From: Deltaproteobacteria bacterium
Lineage (GTDB): Bacteria; Myxococcota_A; Polyangia; JAAYKL01
Length of the DNA: 49,193 nt
Assembly: GCA_016935665.1 (NCBI GenBank)
Contig: JAFGQN010000025.1
Location: forward strand, 1-49,193
Direction: 5' to 3'
The translations under genes and the position numbers were made by a program. Positions 26,295-35,504 of the stretch are shown one piece after another; the stretch's first letter is position 1, and each line of letters starts with the position of its first letter. Under the pieces are notes generated by a model, which was not told the origin of the DNA, did no database searches, and saw only the letters and a list, made by a program, of their open reading frames with translations.

Positions 26295-28163
26295 CTATAT
26301 CATTTTTTTGGCCGCATCCAAAACGGCAACTGCGGATTTTATGCGACCGAATGGCGCCGCCACCTGTATACCCTGAACCCTCGGCAGCACTTTCTCCATC
26401 AGTTCTATGGCGATTTGCAGCCCTTCCTGGCGCTCGTCGCCGTCTTTGTGGGCCTTTGCCATTCTGGCAAGAACCGCTTCGGGGACAGATACACCAGGCA
26501 TTTCATTGGCCAGAAATTCCGCGTTTCTAAGACTCTGCAACGGCCAAATGCCCGCCAGAACTGGCACCCTGGCGCCGGGGTCCACTCTGTCTAGAAACGA
26601 TAACAGCTGGTCGGCGTCAAAGACCGGCTGAGTGATGACCCCCAGCGCGCCGGCATCCACCTTAAGCTTCAGTCGTTTCAGTTCCTTTTGCTGATTAACG
26701 GCCGTGGGATTCAACCCCACCAGCGGCACATACCCGGTGGGCTGCCCAATGGAGCGACCGCTTAAATCCAGGCCGGTATTGAGCTTCTTTATCATTTTGG
26801 TCAACCCAATGGCGTCCACGTCGAAAACGGCGGTGGCGTTGGGGTAATCGCCCATGATAGGCGGATCGCCGGTAATAACCAGTATATTTTTGAGTCCCAG
26901 CGCGTAAGCGCCCAGTAAATCCGCCTGCATGCCCACCAGATTGCGATCGCGACAGGCGTAATGCATTACCGTCTCTATCTGAACATCTCTTTCAATCACC
27001 ACCGCCATGGCCATGGGGCCCATGCGCGCCGAGGCTCTGGGACCGTCCGGAATATTAATGGCGTCAAATCCCGCATCTTTGACCGATTGGCTGCTCACCA
27101 GTATGCGCTTGAGATCCCATCCCTGCGGCGGTGTCAGTTCAACGGTGGCCACAAACTCCCCGGCAGCCAGCCTGGCCCCCAGATTCGACCGTTTCGCAAG
27201 CGGGATTTCCGGTTTGGCTTCTTCCACTTCCACGATGGTATCCGCAGATACGATCAATGATCGCGCCTCCCCGCTCATCTGTCGAATGGAGGCGGAGATG
27301 GCCTGAATGTGCGTCGGCGTGGATCCGCAACAACCGCCCACCACCTGTGCGCCCACCGACACGAACCGCCGTGCGTAATTGGCCATGTAATCCGGCGAGC
27401 AAACATAAATGGTGCGGCCTTCCACCTGAGTGGGCAATCCGGCGTTGGGCATGACACTTAAGGGCACGTGGGTCACGCGGCGAATGCGCTCCAGAGCGTC
27501 AAGCATGGGCTTGGGACCTACCGAGCAGTTGAGGCCAATCACATCCGCTCCATCCCGCTCCAGCTGAATGGCCAAATCCTCTGCTTTGGCGCCGTACACG
27601 GTATTGCCCTCCTGGTTCACCGTGATGGAGCAAATCATGGGGACATCCAATTGCCTCAAACTGGCCACCTGTTTCACCGCCAGCATGGCATGCCGGATTT
27701 CATCCAAATCCGAGAAGGTTTCCAGGATGATAACATCCACCCCGCCCTCCACCAGTGCATCGATTTGCTCCACAAATGCGTCGGTAACAGTAAAATCCGC
27801 ATCCGGTTCCAGCAGCGGCTCAATTTTAACCCCCAAAGGTCCCACCGCGCCTGCCACCAGCACATTGTCCCCGGCCGCCTCTTTGGCCAGCCGCACCCCG
27901 GCCAGATTGATTTCTTTTACTTTGCCGGACAAATCAAACGACGCCAGCTTAAACCGATTGGCGCCAAAGGTGTTGGTTTCGATGACCATGGCCCCGGCCG
28001 CCACAAAATCCCTGTGAACGCGCGTGACCAGTTTGGGGTCGGTCAGATTGAGCTGATCAAAACAGCGGTTAATGAATACGCCGTGATCAAAAAGGGTTGT
28101 TCCCATACCGCCATCAAAGATAACTGTCTGTTTTTCAATTAATGTACGAAAACGATTTTTCAT
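26295..28163 (-). CDS. Bifunctional homocysteine S-methyltransferase / methylenetetrahydrofolate reductase
   Basis: 622 residues, the length of the fused enzymes typified by B. subtilis YitJ. Residues 1-300 are the homocysteine methyltransferase barrel: IFDGGMGTTLFDHG, ETNTFGAN, and the zinc ligands in LNCSVGP and GGCCGSTPTHI. Residues about 325-610 are a MetF-type flavin barrel (FVATVELTPPQGWD, NILVITGDPP, GVITQPVFDADQLLSFLD). Together they reduce methylene-THF and methylate homocysteine to methionine. It heads a six-gene minus-strand run. The upstream region holds two dyads (28187-28208 and 28280-28297), but I see no SAM riboswitch. Confidence 0.92.
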   Translation of the reverse strand: MKNRFRTLIEKQTVIFDGGMGTTLFDHGVFINRCFDQLNLTDPKLVTRVHRDFVAAGAMVIETNTFGANRFKLASFDLSGKVKEINLAGVRLAKEAAGDNVLVAGAVGPLGVKIEPLLEPDADFTVTDAFVEQIDALVEGGVDVIILETFSDLDEIRHAMLAVKQVASLRQLDVPMICSITVNQEGNTVYGAKAEDLAIQLERDGADVIGLNCSVGPKPMLDALERIRRVTHVPLSVMPNAGLPTQVEGRTIYVCSPDYMANYARRFVSVGAQVVGGCCGSTPTHIQAISASIRQMSGEARSLIVSADTIVEVEEAKPEIPLAKRSNLGARLAAGEFVATVELTPPQGWDLKRILVSSQSVKDAGFDAINIPDGPRASARMGPMAMAVVIERDVQIETVMHYACRDRNLVGMQADLLGAYALGLKNILVITGDPPIMGDYPNATAVFDVDAIGLTKMIKKLNTGLDLSGRSIGQPTGYVPLVGLNPTAVNQQKELKRLKLKVDAGALGVITQPVFDADQLLSFLDRVDPGARVPVLAGIWPLQSLRNAEFLANEMPGVSVPEAVLARMAKAHKDGDERQEGLQIAIELMEKVLPRVQGIQVAAPFGRIKSAVAVLDAAKKMI

Positions 28164-28186
28164 ATTTTTCTATCGGGTTACTGTTG

Positions 28187-28208
28187 AACACTGTGTTATT
28201 GCAGTGTT
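28187..28208. promoter_or_regulatory. Dyad upstream of the methionine-cycle gene
   Basis: Inverted repeat aacactg (28187-28193) and cagtgtt (28202-28208) with 8 nt between, about 24 nt upstream of the start at 28163. The placement fits an operator for a dimeric repressor. The regulator is unknown. Confidence 0.35.
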
Positions 28209-28279
28209 GTCGGTTTTGTTGCAATTTTTTTTGATTCTGTGTCGGCCGTTCTTAACATGAAAAACGGATTTTACCAATT

Positions 28280-28297
28280 CCGATACCCCGGTATCGG
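28280..28297. promoter_or_regulatory. 18-bp dyad in the divergent region
   Basis: Perfect 8-bp arms ccgatacc and ggtatcgg flank a 2-bp spacer, between genes transcribed away from each other. An operator is more likely than a terminator, because no gene ends here. A T-rich stretch follows on the plus strand. Confidence 0.4.
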
Positions 28298-28431
28298 TCC
28301 TTTTCAGTTTTGTCCATTCAAAGCTGGACTGTAAAAGGACATTGCTCTATATGTGCATAGGAAATCTAATGTAATTAAAAGGGATTCAAGCATTTTATCC
28401 CCCTTTGTCACGGCCCTTGAGGAGGACAATT

Positions 28432-30372
28432 TTGTTGAAAAGGCTACGTAAACTATTAGCTCTCTTTGTAATGATGTCTTTGTTTTTGCTGAATGCCACT
28501 GCGTTTGCACAGGCAGAGGAAACCGATGCGGCGACCGCGGATGAAGCGGATGGGGACGAAGCGACGGAAGACGAAGCGACGGAAGACGAAGAGGAAGCGT
28601 CTGATGCTGACGCGGAAGACGATGACAATGACGGCGAAAACGACGGCGATGGCGATGACGATGATGACGACGACGACGACGGAGATGAAGAGAAATCCAA
28701 ATCCGCCGATGATTTGGCGCTGGATTACGCCGCTCTTGGAGAAATGAATCCCGAAGAGGAGTTGTCCGCTGCGGCCGCCAACAACGGTCCGGCCATCGCT
28801 GTCAGCGAAGACTGGACGCAGCGCAATCTGGATATTTTCGAAGTGCACGGCTATTTCCGCATTCGACCCGGGTTGTACAACAAGTTTTTCATCCGCAACG
28901 ATGATTCCCTGTTTCCGCTGAACACCGATCGGAAAGCCGGTTGCGACGATAAAGACAAGTGCAAGACACTGGCCGGGGCGGATATGCGATTCCTGTTGGC
29001 GCCCACCATCAATCTGAGCGAGGAAGTTCGCATTCATTCCGAATTGATTTTCTTCGACAACATGATGATGGGCTCCACGCCATCCTACTCCCAGGACTTC
29101 AGCGCCACAACCACGGCCACCGGTTCGGTGATGAACAGCCGACAGGGTGGGACCTCCAACGATTATTTCACCATGAATCGCGTGTGGGGCGAAATGGAAG
29201 GTCCCATCGGCAAGCTTAGGTTCGGCCGCATGCCCGAACACTGGGGAACCGGCATGCTCTACAACAGTGGTGACGGGCTCAACGACGATTTTGGCGACTC
29301 GGTGGATCGCATTTCGTTTGCGTTTAAAATCAACGGCTGGACCATTATGCCCGCATTTGATTTTCCCAACGAAGGCCTGCAGCTGAACAGCAAAGCAGGA
29401 CGCCCCTTCGATGTGTCTCAGCTCGACGAGGGCTATCGCGTGGTGGGCGTTCTGGCCTACCAGCACGAAAAAGAAGACCAAATCGCCATGCTCAAGCGCG
29501 GCGATTGGCTCATTAACACCGGTCTGCATTTCTCCTATCGATCCCAGTCCATGGATTTCCACTGGACCGGGACTGGCGATTATCCGAACGATGTGCCAGA
29601 TGACGATGTGGAAAATCAAATTACGGCATACGACCGCGACATGTGGACGGTCACCCCGGACCTGTGGTTCCAGTTTCTGGTCGATACCTTCCATCTCGAA
29701 TTGGAGCTGGCGCTCAACGTGGGCGAAGTGGGCAGTGCAAACATTGCGCCGCAGTCCAGTGATGCAGCAAAAGCCATGAAAATCCTGTCGTGGGGCGGCG
29801 TCCTGCAAATCGATTACGGTTTGCTGTCTGACCAGCTGCGGCTGGGTCTGGAATTTGGAATTGCCTCCGGCGATAAAGACGTGTACGGCCTGAGCGCCCC
29901 CGAATCATTTGATCAACGGGAGCGAGAGGATGGCAGCCGCGATAACAAATTTTCGGTTTTTTCTTTTAATCCCGCGTTTGGCGTGGACAATATTCTGTAC
30001 CGACACATTCTGGGATCTGTCTCCGGCACCTACTATTTCAAGCCGTGGCTGCGCTATGACTTCCTCAATGCCGCCATGGGCAAGAAGCTGGGCGTGCAGT
30101 TGGATATCGTTTTTGTCAGAGCCATGTATGAAGAATCCACCATCTATGAACGCGCCGCCAATCTGGGATTGGAAGTCGATGGGCGGGTGGATTTTGTTAC
30201 CGCCGATCGATTCCACGCCAGTCTGAAATACGGCGTATTGTTCCCGCTCAACGGTTTCAAGGGAACTTACAGCTGGCCGAATCCCAACAGTTCAGATGAC
30301 CCCCTTACAAAACTGGACGATGAACTCACCATTCCCCAAACCCTGCAGTTGCTCCTGGGCATCACCTTTTAA
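28432..30372 (+). CDS. TIGR04551-like outer-membrane barrel protein with acidic N-terminal tract
   Basis: The frame is open from 28405, but a perfect GAGGAGG at 28419-28425 points to a TTG start at 28432 or 28435. This gives the signal peptide LKRLRKLLALFVMMSLFLLNATAFAQA. A run of about 60 mostly Asp/Glu residues follows, then a strand-rich domain. RVWGEMEGPIGKLRFGRMPEHWGTGML and IHSELIFFDNMMMGSTP match my recollection of the TIGR04551 family, known mainly from Myxococcota, function unknown. The protein ends ...TLQLLLGITF, with a terminal Phe typical of barrels. The Lnb-like gene starts 6 nt after its stop, so the two form an operon. Confidence 0.75.
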   Translation: MLKRLRKLLALFVMMSLFLLNATAFAQAEETDAATADEADGDEATEDEATEDEEEASDADAEDDDNDGENDGDGDDDDDDDDDGDEEKSKSADDLALDYAALGEMNPEEELSAAAANNGPAIAVSEDWTQRNLDIFEVHGYFRIRPGLYNKFFIRNDDSLFPLNTDRKAGCDDKDKCKTLAGADMRFLLAPTINLSEEVRIHSELIFFDNMMMGSTPSYSQDFSATTTATGSVMNSRQGGTSNDYFTMNRVWGEMEGPIGKLRFGRMPEHWGTGMLYNSGDGLNDDFGDSVDRISFAFKINGWTIMPAFDFPNEGLQLNSKAGRPFDVSQLDEGYRVVGVLAYQHEKEDQIAMLKRGDWLINTGLHFSYRSQSMDFHWTGTGDYPNDVPDDDVENQITAYDRDMWTVTPDLWFQFLVDTFHLELELALNVGEVGSANIAPQSSDAAKAMKILSWGGVLQIDYGLLSDQLRLGLEFGIASGDKDVYGLSAPESFDQREREDGSRDNKFSVFSFNPAFGVDNILYRHILGSVSGTYYFKPWLRYDFLNAAMGKKLGVQLDIVFVRAMYEESTIYERAANLGLEVDGRVDFVTADRFHASLKYGVLFPLNGFKGTYSWPNPNSSDDPLTKLDDELTIPQTLQLLLGITF

Positions 30373-30378
30373 TCGGCC

Positions 30379-31608
30379 ATGCAAAAAATCCTTCCAGTTG
30401 TTCTGGTGTCGCTTCTGTTTTTGGGAGCGCGAACTGCGGTGGCCCATTCCCACAATGGGGAAGACGGGCCATACCGCATTCATGTCATTACAATCGGCCA
30501 GGGAGAAGAGCTGTTCACCCGATTCGGCCATATTGCGCTGATGGTGGAAAACACGGCCACCAACGAACGGCTGGTGTACAACTACGGCACCTTTAATTTC
30601 GACGATCCCGAGCTGCGGTTCAAGTATGCCAGGGGATTTCTCAATTATTGGCTATCGGTGGTGCGTTTTGAAAATTTCTTTTACCACTATGCCCAATCCA
30701 ACCGGGACATGTGGCTGCAAACCCTCAATCTGAGCGACGAAGCGGCCCTTGAAGTGGCTCACAGGCTCGAAGAAAATGCCAAACCCGAAAACCGCTACTA
30801 TATGTATCGTCATTTTCTCGACAACTGTTGCACCCGCATTCGGGACGTGGTGGATGACGCCACCTTGGGCGCCGTATCAAAGCAGTTTAAAAACCAGAAG
30901 GTGGACCGGGATTTTCGATACTGGACGGCTCAGTGTCTTAAAGGATTGCCGCTTTATAAAAGTGTGATTCTCTACTCTCTGGGCCCGGCCATTGACCAGC
31001 CCCTCACGCGCTGGGACGAAGAATTTTTACCCGAAGTCTTTTTCGAGGATTTGGACAAGGTGACTGTGGGCAAATCCAAAGTGCCGCTGGTGGCCCGCAA
31101 GCAGAAGCTCCTGGAGCGGGAAGGCCCAGCCATTGGTCAACGCATTCCAGACATTGATCTTCTGGTGATTGGCATTGTGCTGGTCCTTTTTATCGCCGGC
31201 TTTATTGTTCCCATCATTGCCAAAGACCGCCCCTTTAGCCGTCGTCTGTTGGGTCTGGGCCTCTTTTTCTGGGGACTGCTGGCCGGACTGGGCAGCCTGA
31301 TGCTCATTCTGTACTGGACAGCGACCACCCACTTTGACACCCATTACAATGAAAATCTGCTGGTTAATCCCATTTTGCATCTCTGGCTGCTGGGCCCCGC
31401 GGTGGCGCTGATGGTGAAGGCCAGACTGCGTCCCCTGACGCAAAAAGTCATTCGCTGGTATCTGCTCTTCGCGTTGGGACTTATCGCTCTGGACATCCTT
31501 TTAAAAATCGGCCCGTTTATCCAGGGCAACTGGGGCCCCATCACAGTGGCCGTGGTAGCCAATGGAACTGCCCTGCTGGCCCTGAAGCGCACCAAAGCCA
31601 TCAAATAA
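30379..31608 (+). CDS. Lnb/DUF4105-type membrane protein, candidate lipoprotein N-acyltransferase
   Basis: 409 residues: signal peptide (LPVVLVSLLFLGARTAVA), then a DUF4105 (Lnb N-terminal periplasmic) domain with RFGHIALMV (H51), VYNYGTFNF, Y-rich ENRYYMYRHF and DNCCTRIRD (C150). The His and Cys are the expected papain-like catalytic pair. At least four membrane helices follow (from about residue 258). In Bacteroides, a protein of this family (Lnb) completes lipoprotein N-acylation. This genome is rich in lipoproteins, so the same role is attractive here but unproven. An apolipoprotein N-acyltransferase (Lnt) elsewhere would make another acyl-transfer role more likely. Co-operonic with the barrel gene upstream. 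Confidence 0.8.
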   Translation: MQKILPVVLVSLLFLGARTAVAHSHNGEDGPYRIHVITIGQGEELFTRFGHIALMVENTATNERLVYNYGTFNFDDPELRFKYARGFLNYWLSVVRFENFFYHYAQSNRDMWLQTLNLSDEAALEVAHRLEENAKPENRYYMYRHFLDNCCTRIRDVVDDATLGAVSKQFKNQKVDRDFRYWTAQCLKGLPLYKSVILYSLGPAIDQPLTRWDEEFLPEVFFEDLDKVTVGKSKVPLVARKQKLLEREGPAIGQRIPDIDLLVIGIVLVLFIAGFIVPIIAKDRPFSRRLLGLGLFFWGLLAGLGSLMLILYWTATTHFDTHYNENLLVNPILHLWLLGPAVALMVKARLRPLTQKVIRWYLLFALGLIALDILLKIGPFIQGNWGPITVAVVANGTALLALKRTKAIK

Positions 31609-31706
31609 ATCACTCGAATTCCTTTAAAACCAAAAAATTCCGTCAGACGCGTATTTTGTGGCGTATATTATGAAGATTCACTTCTGTTGAGCCAAAGGAG
31701 CGCAGT

Positions 31707-32810
31707 ATGAAAACGGTTTTAATTCTCATGATTTTTGCAATCGTTGGTTGGGGCATGGGGGGATGTGGGGATGCCGAGGGCGACGAAGGCACGCATCCCC
31801 GCTACACCGATTTTACCGACGACCTCCCTGCGGCCGGGAATCCAGAGGGCAACTTTCTGGTGCCCAGTGCCGCACTGGAAGAAGACGTCAGTTTGCCCAC
31901 CACCGTTGTCGGCGATGGCGCCGAAGAAAGCTGTACCAGTGCCAAAGTGGTTGAAGCAGTGGCCAAAGGCGGCATTATCACCTTTAACTGCGGACCGGAA
32001 CCCGTACGCATTCTTATGGATGAAACCGCCAAAATCGTCAATGACACCGGTCCGAAAATCGTTATCGATGGCGGGGGAAGGGTGACTTTGAGCGGGCAGG
32101 GGGAACGCCGAATTCTGTACATGAACACCTGCGATGAAAATCAAAAGTGGACCACCTCTCATTGTCAGGATCAGGACCATCCGCAGCTGACCATTCAGAA
32201 TCTCACATTTGTGGATGGCGACTCCCGGGGGGAAACCGAGTACGACGGCGGCGGCGCCATATGGATTCGCGGCGGACGCTTTAAGGTGGTCAACAGCCGC
32301 TTCTTTGCCAACACCTGTGCCAGTTCGGGCCCCGATGTGGGGGGCGGCGCCATCCGTGTCTTCTCTCAGTACAACGGCGAGCCGGTGTATGTGGCCAACA
32401 GCACCTTTGGCGGAAGCGAGGAGCTGGGTAACGAGGGATCCAACGGTGGCGCACTGAGCAGTATTGGCGTGTCGTGGTCCATTTACAACAGTTATTTCAG
32501 CCACAATCGCGCCATCGGCAACGGGGGAAACCCCGCCGAATCGGGCTCCGAAGGTGGAGGCAGCGGCGGCGCCATTTATAATGACGGCAACACAATGACA
32601 TTGGCCATTTATGGCAGCGTCATTGAAGATAACCAGGTCAATGCGTACGGCAGCGGCATTTTCTTTGTCACCAACGACCACAGCGGCAACATTCACATCG
32701 AAGATTCCATTATCCGCAACAACACCGGCGGCTCCTGGGAAAGCGTCCTGCCAGGCATCTCCATGCACGACGACACCCGACACACCGTGGTCAATTCAAC
32801 TGTTGAATAG
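31707..32810 (+). CDS. Parallel beta-helix lipoprotein
   Basis: 367 residues. AGGAG sits 6 nt before the ATG, and the signal ends in GWGMGGC, a good lipobox. From about residue 110 the sequence shows right-handed beta-helix turns like those of polymorphic outer-membrane proteins and pectate-lyase-type folds: LTIQNLTFVDGD, GGGAIWIRGGRFKVVNSRFFANT, GGAIRVF, GGALSSIGVSWSIYNSYFSHN, GGAIYNDGNTMTLAIYGSVIEDN. The GGAI/GGAL turns are regular. No catalytic residues are evident, so it is probably an adhesin or binding protein on the surface. A TATATT-type element at 31664-31669 may be its -10. It ends 10 nt from the convergent neighbour. Confidence 0.8.
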   Translation: MKTVLILMIFAIVGWGMGGCGDAEGDEGTHPRYTDFTDDLPAAGNPEGNFLVPSAALEEDVSLPTTVVGDGAEESCTSAKVVEAVAKGGIITFNCGPEPVRILMDETAKIVNDTGPKIVIDGGGRVTLSGQGERRILYMNTCDENQKWTTSHCQDQDHPQLTIQNLTFVDGDSRGETEYDGGGAIWIRGGRFKVVNSRFFANTCASSGPDVGGGAIRVFSQYNGEPVYVANSTFGGSEELGNEGSNGGALSSIGVSWSIYNSYFSHNRAIGNGGNPAESGSEGGGSGGAIYNDGNTMTLAIYGSVIEDNQVNAYGSGIFFVTNDHSGNIHIEDSIIRNNTGGSWESVLPGISMHDDTRHTVVNSTVE

Positions 32811-32820
32811 AAATAACCAA

Positions 32821-33900
32821 TTAATAGCGCAGGCCCACCAGCGCAGAAGCGTAATAGAACTGGTCATGGAATTCCGGTCGTTTATCAAAGTCGTGTCTGG
32901 CGCCATTGGGGTTTTCATCCCAATCGTCCTGCCGATACTTCACGCCCGCTTTGAGCGATAAATCAAGGGGCAGTTTGCGACTGTTCAAATGCCAGGCCAT
33001 CTCCACCGCCGTGCCCAGATCTTTTTGACGGGGCATGGCAAAGCCAATATCGGCCTCGTAACTGGCTTCAAACGATAGCGGCGAGTGGATCCCAAAAATG
33101 AAGCCCATCTTCAGGTTCAAGTCCAGCAGCACAAAACCGTTGTAATTATTAATACTTTTATACTGAGTGGGTTTGCGGACCCGGTTCGTGTAGTATTCCC
33201 GGTGTCGGTACCCCAGCGCGCTGGTGGTCAACGTAAACGCAAAGTGTTTAAGGGCACCACCCGCCGCATACTCAAAGGCCTGGACGTCGGCTGTGAACTT
33301 TTCGTTCATGGCTCGCTCCCGGTCCGCAGAAATGACGCCAATGGAAAACGCCCCGCCGTTGAGATAACTGTAAACAGCCAGTCTTCCGTGAAAAGCATCC
33401 AGTCCCCAGCCGGCGTTCAATTGCGGATCGTGATCGCTGGGATCATCCATCCTATAAGCGTCCTCCAACACTGTGCCATTTTCGTCTTTCACGGCGGGAA
33501 CAAGCATCGTGCCTGGGGAATACCATGGGGACTCGGCGCCGTGATAACCCAATCCAACGCCCGCATATAATGCGAACAGCCTGGAGTACCGTCTGTGTTT
33601 GAAGCCGTAAAACGTCACTTCGGCCAGGTACCGGTACTTGCCTGGCGGTTTTTTCTGGTCCGAAACGCGTGCTAAAACTTCCATGCCGCTTTTCAGTTGG
33701 AAGTAACTGCGGTCGAGGCGTTTGGTGTACACCATGCTGGCCATCGCGGCGTCCCAGAATTCGCCGTCGTCAGCGCGGACATTTAGCGAGAGCGCCATAC
33801 CCGTCACCAGTACGATGGCAAAGACAGCATTAAAAGGAACCCACTTCTTTTTTGGCAGGCAGGCAGAGGCAATTAATCGATTATATATCAAGCGTCGCAT
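32821..33900 (-). CDS. Small outer-membrane beta-barrel protein, unknown function
   Basis: 359 residues. A long, basic N-region precedes the hydrophobic core FNAVFAIVLVTGMALSLNVRA, consistent with a signal peptide cleaved after NVRA. The rest alternates polar and apolar residues with many aromatic strand ends (YRYLAEVTFYGFKHRRYSRLFALYAGVGLGYHG). It closes with FYYASALVGLRY, a terminal aromatic typical of barrels. No ribosome-binding site is clear at 33900, and no better internal start is visible. Convergent with the beta-helix lipoprotein. Confidence 0.6.
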   Translation of the reverse strand: MRRLIYNRLIASACLPKKKWVPFNAVFAIVLVTGMALSLNVRADDGEFWDAAMASMVYTKRLDRSYFQLKSGMEVLARVSDQKKPPGKYRYLAEVTFYGFKHRRYSRLFALYAGVGLGYHGAESPWYSPGTMLVPAVKDENGTVLEDAYRMDDPSDHDPQLNAGWGLDAFHGRLAVYSYLNGGAFSIGVISADRERAMNEKFTADVQAFEYAAGGALKHFAFTLTTSALGYRHREYYTNRVRKPTQYKSINNYNGFVLLDLNLKMGFIFGIHSPLSFEASYEADIGFAMPRQKDLGTAVEMAWHLNSRKLPLDLSLKAGVKYRQDDWDENPNGARHDFDKRPEFHDQFYYASALVGLRY

Positions 33901-34222
33901 GGCGAGTGTTTATCAGTGATCACTTTTTTTGTAAATCACTACATGCGGAGTCTGCAGAACATCCCATTTGTCGATATTGTCCCTTGAAATGAATTGAAAA
34001 AGGCCAATTGTACTTCTTTTGAAATATCCAATGCCGTTCATCAGTTCAACGCGCAACGGATAATTATTTTTCAAGGGGGATTTGTTTGTTTAGATTCGGA
34101 AAATCGGGAAAAAAAGTTGCGGAGAAACTGAACGTCCGTATATCCTACGGTGAAATTTGGCCCTTTGCCCAATTGAACCAACGGACATAGGCACAGGTCT
34201 GGCAAGGAAAAGAAAACGCATT
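33901..34222. other. Intergenic region between divergent genes
   Basis: 322 nt without a credible gene. It should hold promoters for the barrel gene (minus) and exbB/tolQ (plus). It is A/T-rich around 33990-34120, with several T- and A-runs. I see no strong dyad, riboswitch-like fold or open frame with codon bias. Confidence 0.5.
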
Positions 34223-34996
34223 ATGAATGAAATTGTAAACACTGTACTGGTAAGCGGCATGGCAGGACAAACCGAAGGGGGGGCGGTGAGCGAGGCGGGC
34301 AGCATCGATCAAATGCTGGGTCTGATAGCGGACGCATCTCCCATTGTAAAAGGGGTGATTGCCCTGCTGGTGATTTTTATCTTATCGGGCGTTTTTATTG
34401 TTGTGTACAAGTACATCCAGATAAAGCGCGCCCACAGACAAACCGGCCGGTTTCTCGACATTTTCTGGTCGTCCAAAAGGCTCGACGAAATCTATCAGGC
34501 CGCCGATCAGTATGAGCGCAGCCCCATCTCCAAGCTGTTTAAGGCCGGATACATTGAGCTTTCCAAGCTTAAAAGCAGTGAAAAGGCGCAGCAGGAGGGC
34601 GATGGTCGGCAACGTGACGAAACCAGCGCCGGCGCCATTGGCAACGTGGAGCGATCATTGCGTCGCGCCATGACCTCGGAAGTGACGTACCTGGAAAGCA
34701 TGGTGCCCTTTTTGGCCACCATTGGTTCCACCGCGCCGTTTGTGGGCCTCTTTGGTACGGTAATCGGTATCATGATTTCGTTTATGCAAATCAATCAGAG
34801 TGGGTCGGCGGGAATGGATGTGGTCTCTCAGGGCATCTCCGAAGCGCTGATTGCCACCGCCATTGGTCTTTTGGCCGCTATTCCCGCGGTGATTGCCTAT
34901 AACTATTTTCTTCGCAGAATTCGCGTGCTGTCGTCGGAGATGGAAAACTTTTCCAGCGATTTCATTAACATTGTGAAGCGGCATTTCTTCAAATAG
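34223..34996 (+). CDS. MotA/TolQ/ExbB proton-channel family protein
   Basis: 257 residues from the ATG at 34223; the frame is open from 34157, but the extra residues are basic and out of character. Three membrane segments fit the family: IVKGVIALLVIFILSGVFIVVYKYI near the N-terminus, then MVPFLATIGSTAPFVGLFGTVIGIM and ALIATAIGLLAAIPAVIAYNYF after a cytoplasmic loop. The TxGxxAPxxGLxGTVxGxM signature is intact. With the ExbD/TolR protein encoded 12 nt downstream it would form a proton-driven motor for outer-membrane transport or Tol-Pal-type envelope work. No TonB, TolA or Pal gene is in the window. Confidence 0.9.
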   Translation: MNEIVNTVLVSGMAGQTEGGAVSEAGSIDQMLGLIADASPIVKGVIALLVIFILSGVFIVVYKYIQIKRAHRQTGRFLDIFWSSKRLDEIYQAADQYERSPISKLFKAGYIELSKLKSSEKAQQEGDGRQRDETSAGAIGNVERSLRRAMTSEVTYLESMVPFLATIGSTAPFVGLFGTVIGIMISFMQINQSGSAGMDVVSQGISEALIATAIGLLAAIPAVIAYNYFLRRIRVLSSEMENFSSDFINIVKRHFFK

Positions 34997-35008
34997 ACGG
35001 AGTTACCC

Positions 35009-35476
35009 ATGGCAATGGCAACAGGCGGCGGCAATGGTCCAATGAGCGAAATCAACATCACGCCCCTCGTGGATGTGATGCTGGTGTTGCTGATTATTTT
35101 TATGATTACGGCACCGATGATAAACGACAAGGGGGTAGAGCTGGATTTGCCCAAAGCAGAGGCCACTCCCATGGAGGTGGATGAATCCAAACTGGTAATG
35201 ACCATCGACAAAGATCGTCAGGTGTTTCTGGGCGAAACGCTCATCCCCAACGCCAATCTGGAAGACGCACTGGGCAACAACGCCCGACTGCAGCGGGAAG
35301 GCGAACTTTACTTACAGGCCGATAAAGACGTCCCCTATGGCTTTGTGGTGCAGGTCATGGCCATCGTTAAAAAGGCGGGCATCCCCAAACTGGGAATGGT
35401 TACCGACCCCAATGGCGGACAATGGCCGCCCCCTCCGGAAGATATGGGCGACCAGCCTGCATCCCCTAAAGAATAG
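35009..35476 (+). CDS. ExbD/TolR biopolymer transport protein
   Basis: 155 residues with GGAG 6 nt before the ATG. The family signature is clear: MSEINITPLVDVMLVLLIIFMITAP, a single membrane helix with the essential Asp (D22). Next comes a periplasmic domain (VELDLPKAEATPME, ...VPYGFVVQVMAIVKKAGIPKLGMVTDP) and a Pro-rich tail. It partners the ExbB/TolQ protein encoded immediately upstream in an inner-membrane proton channel. TolR and ExbD cannot be separated by sequence here. Convergent with the next gene, 28 nt away. Confidence 0.92.
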   Translation: MAMATGGGNGPMSEINITPLVDVMLVLLIIFMITAPMINDKGVELDLPKAEATPMEVDESKLVMTIDKDRQVFLGETLIPNANLEDALGNNARLQREGELYLQADKDVPYGFVVQVMAIVKKAGIPKLGMVTDPNGGQWPPPPEDMGDQPASPKE

Positions 35477-35504
35477 TCCCGAAATCCGGTCATTCCGTTT
35501 TGGG

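Noticed and set aside
28164-28431. SAM riboswitch before the methionine-cycle gene
   Set aside because: No conserved core or multi-stem junction can be recognised; only two simple dyads are seen.
28456-29808. Minus-strand open frame of 450 codons opposite the TIGR04551-like gene
   Set aside because: Its start lies within the sense gene; the Ile/Val-rich C-terminus is the mirror of the acidic repeat codons.
31719-32783. Minus-strand open frame opposite the beta-helix lipoprotein
   Set aside because: No signal, motif or ribosome-binding site; the sense gene has AGGAG, a lipobox and regular GGAI turns.
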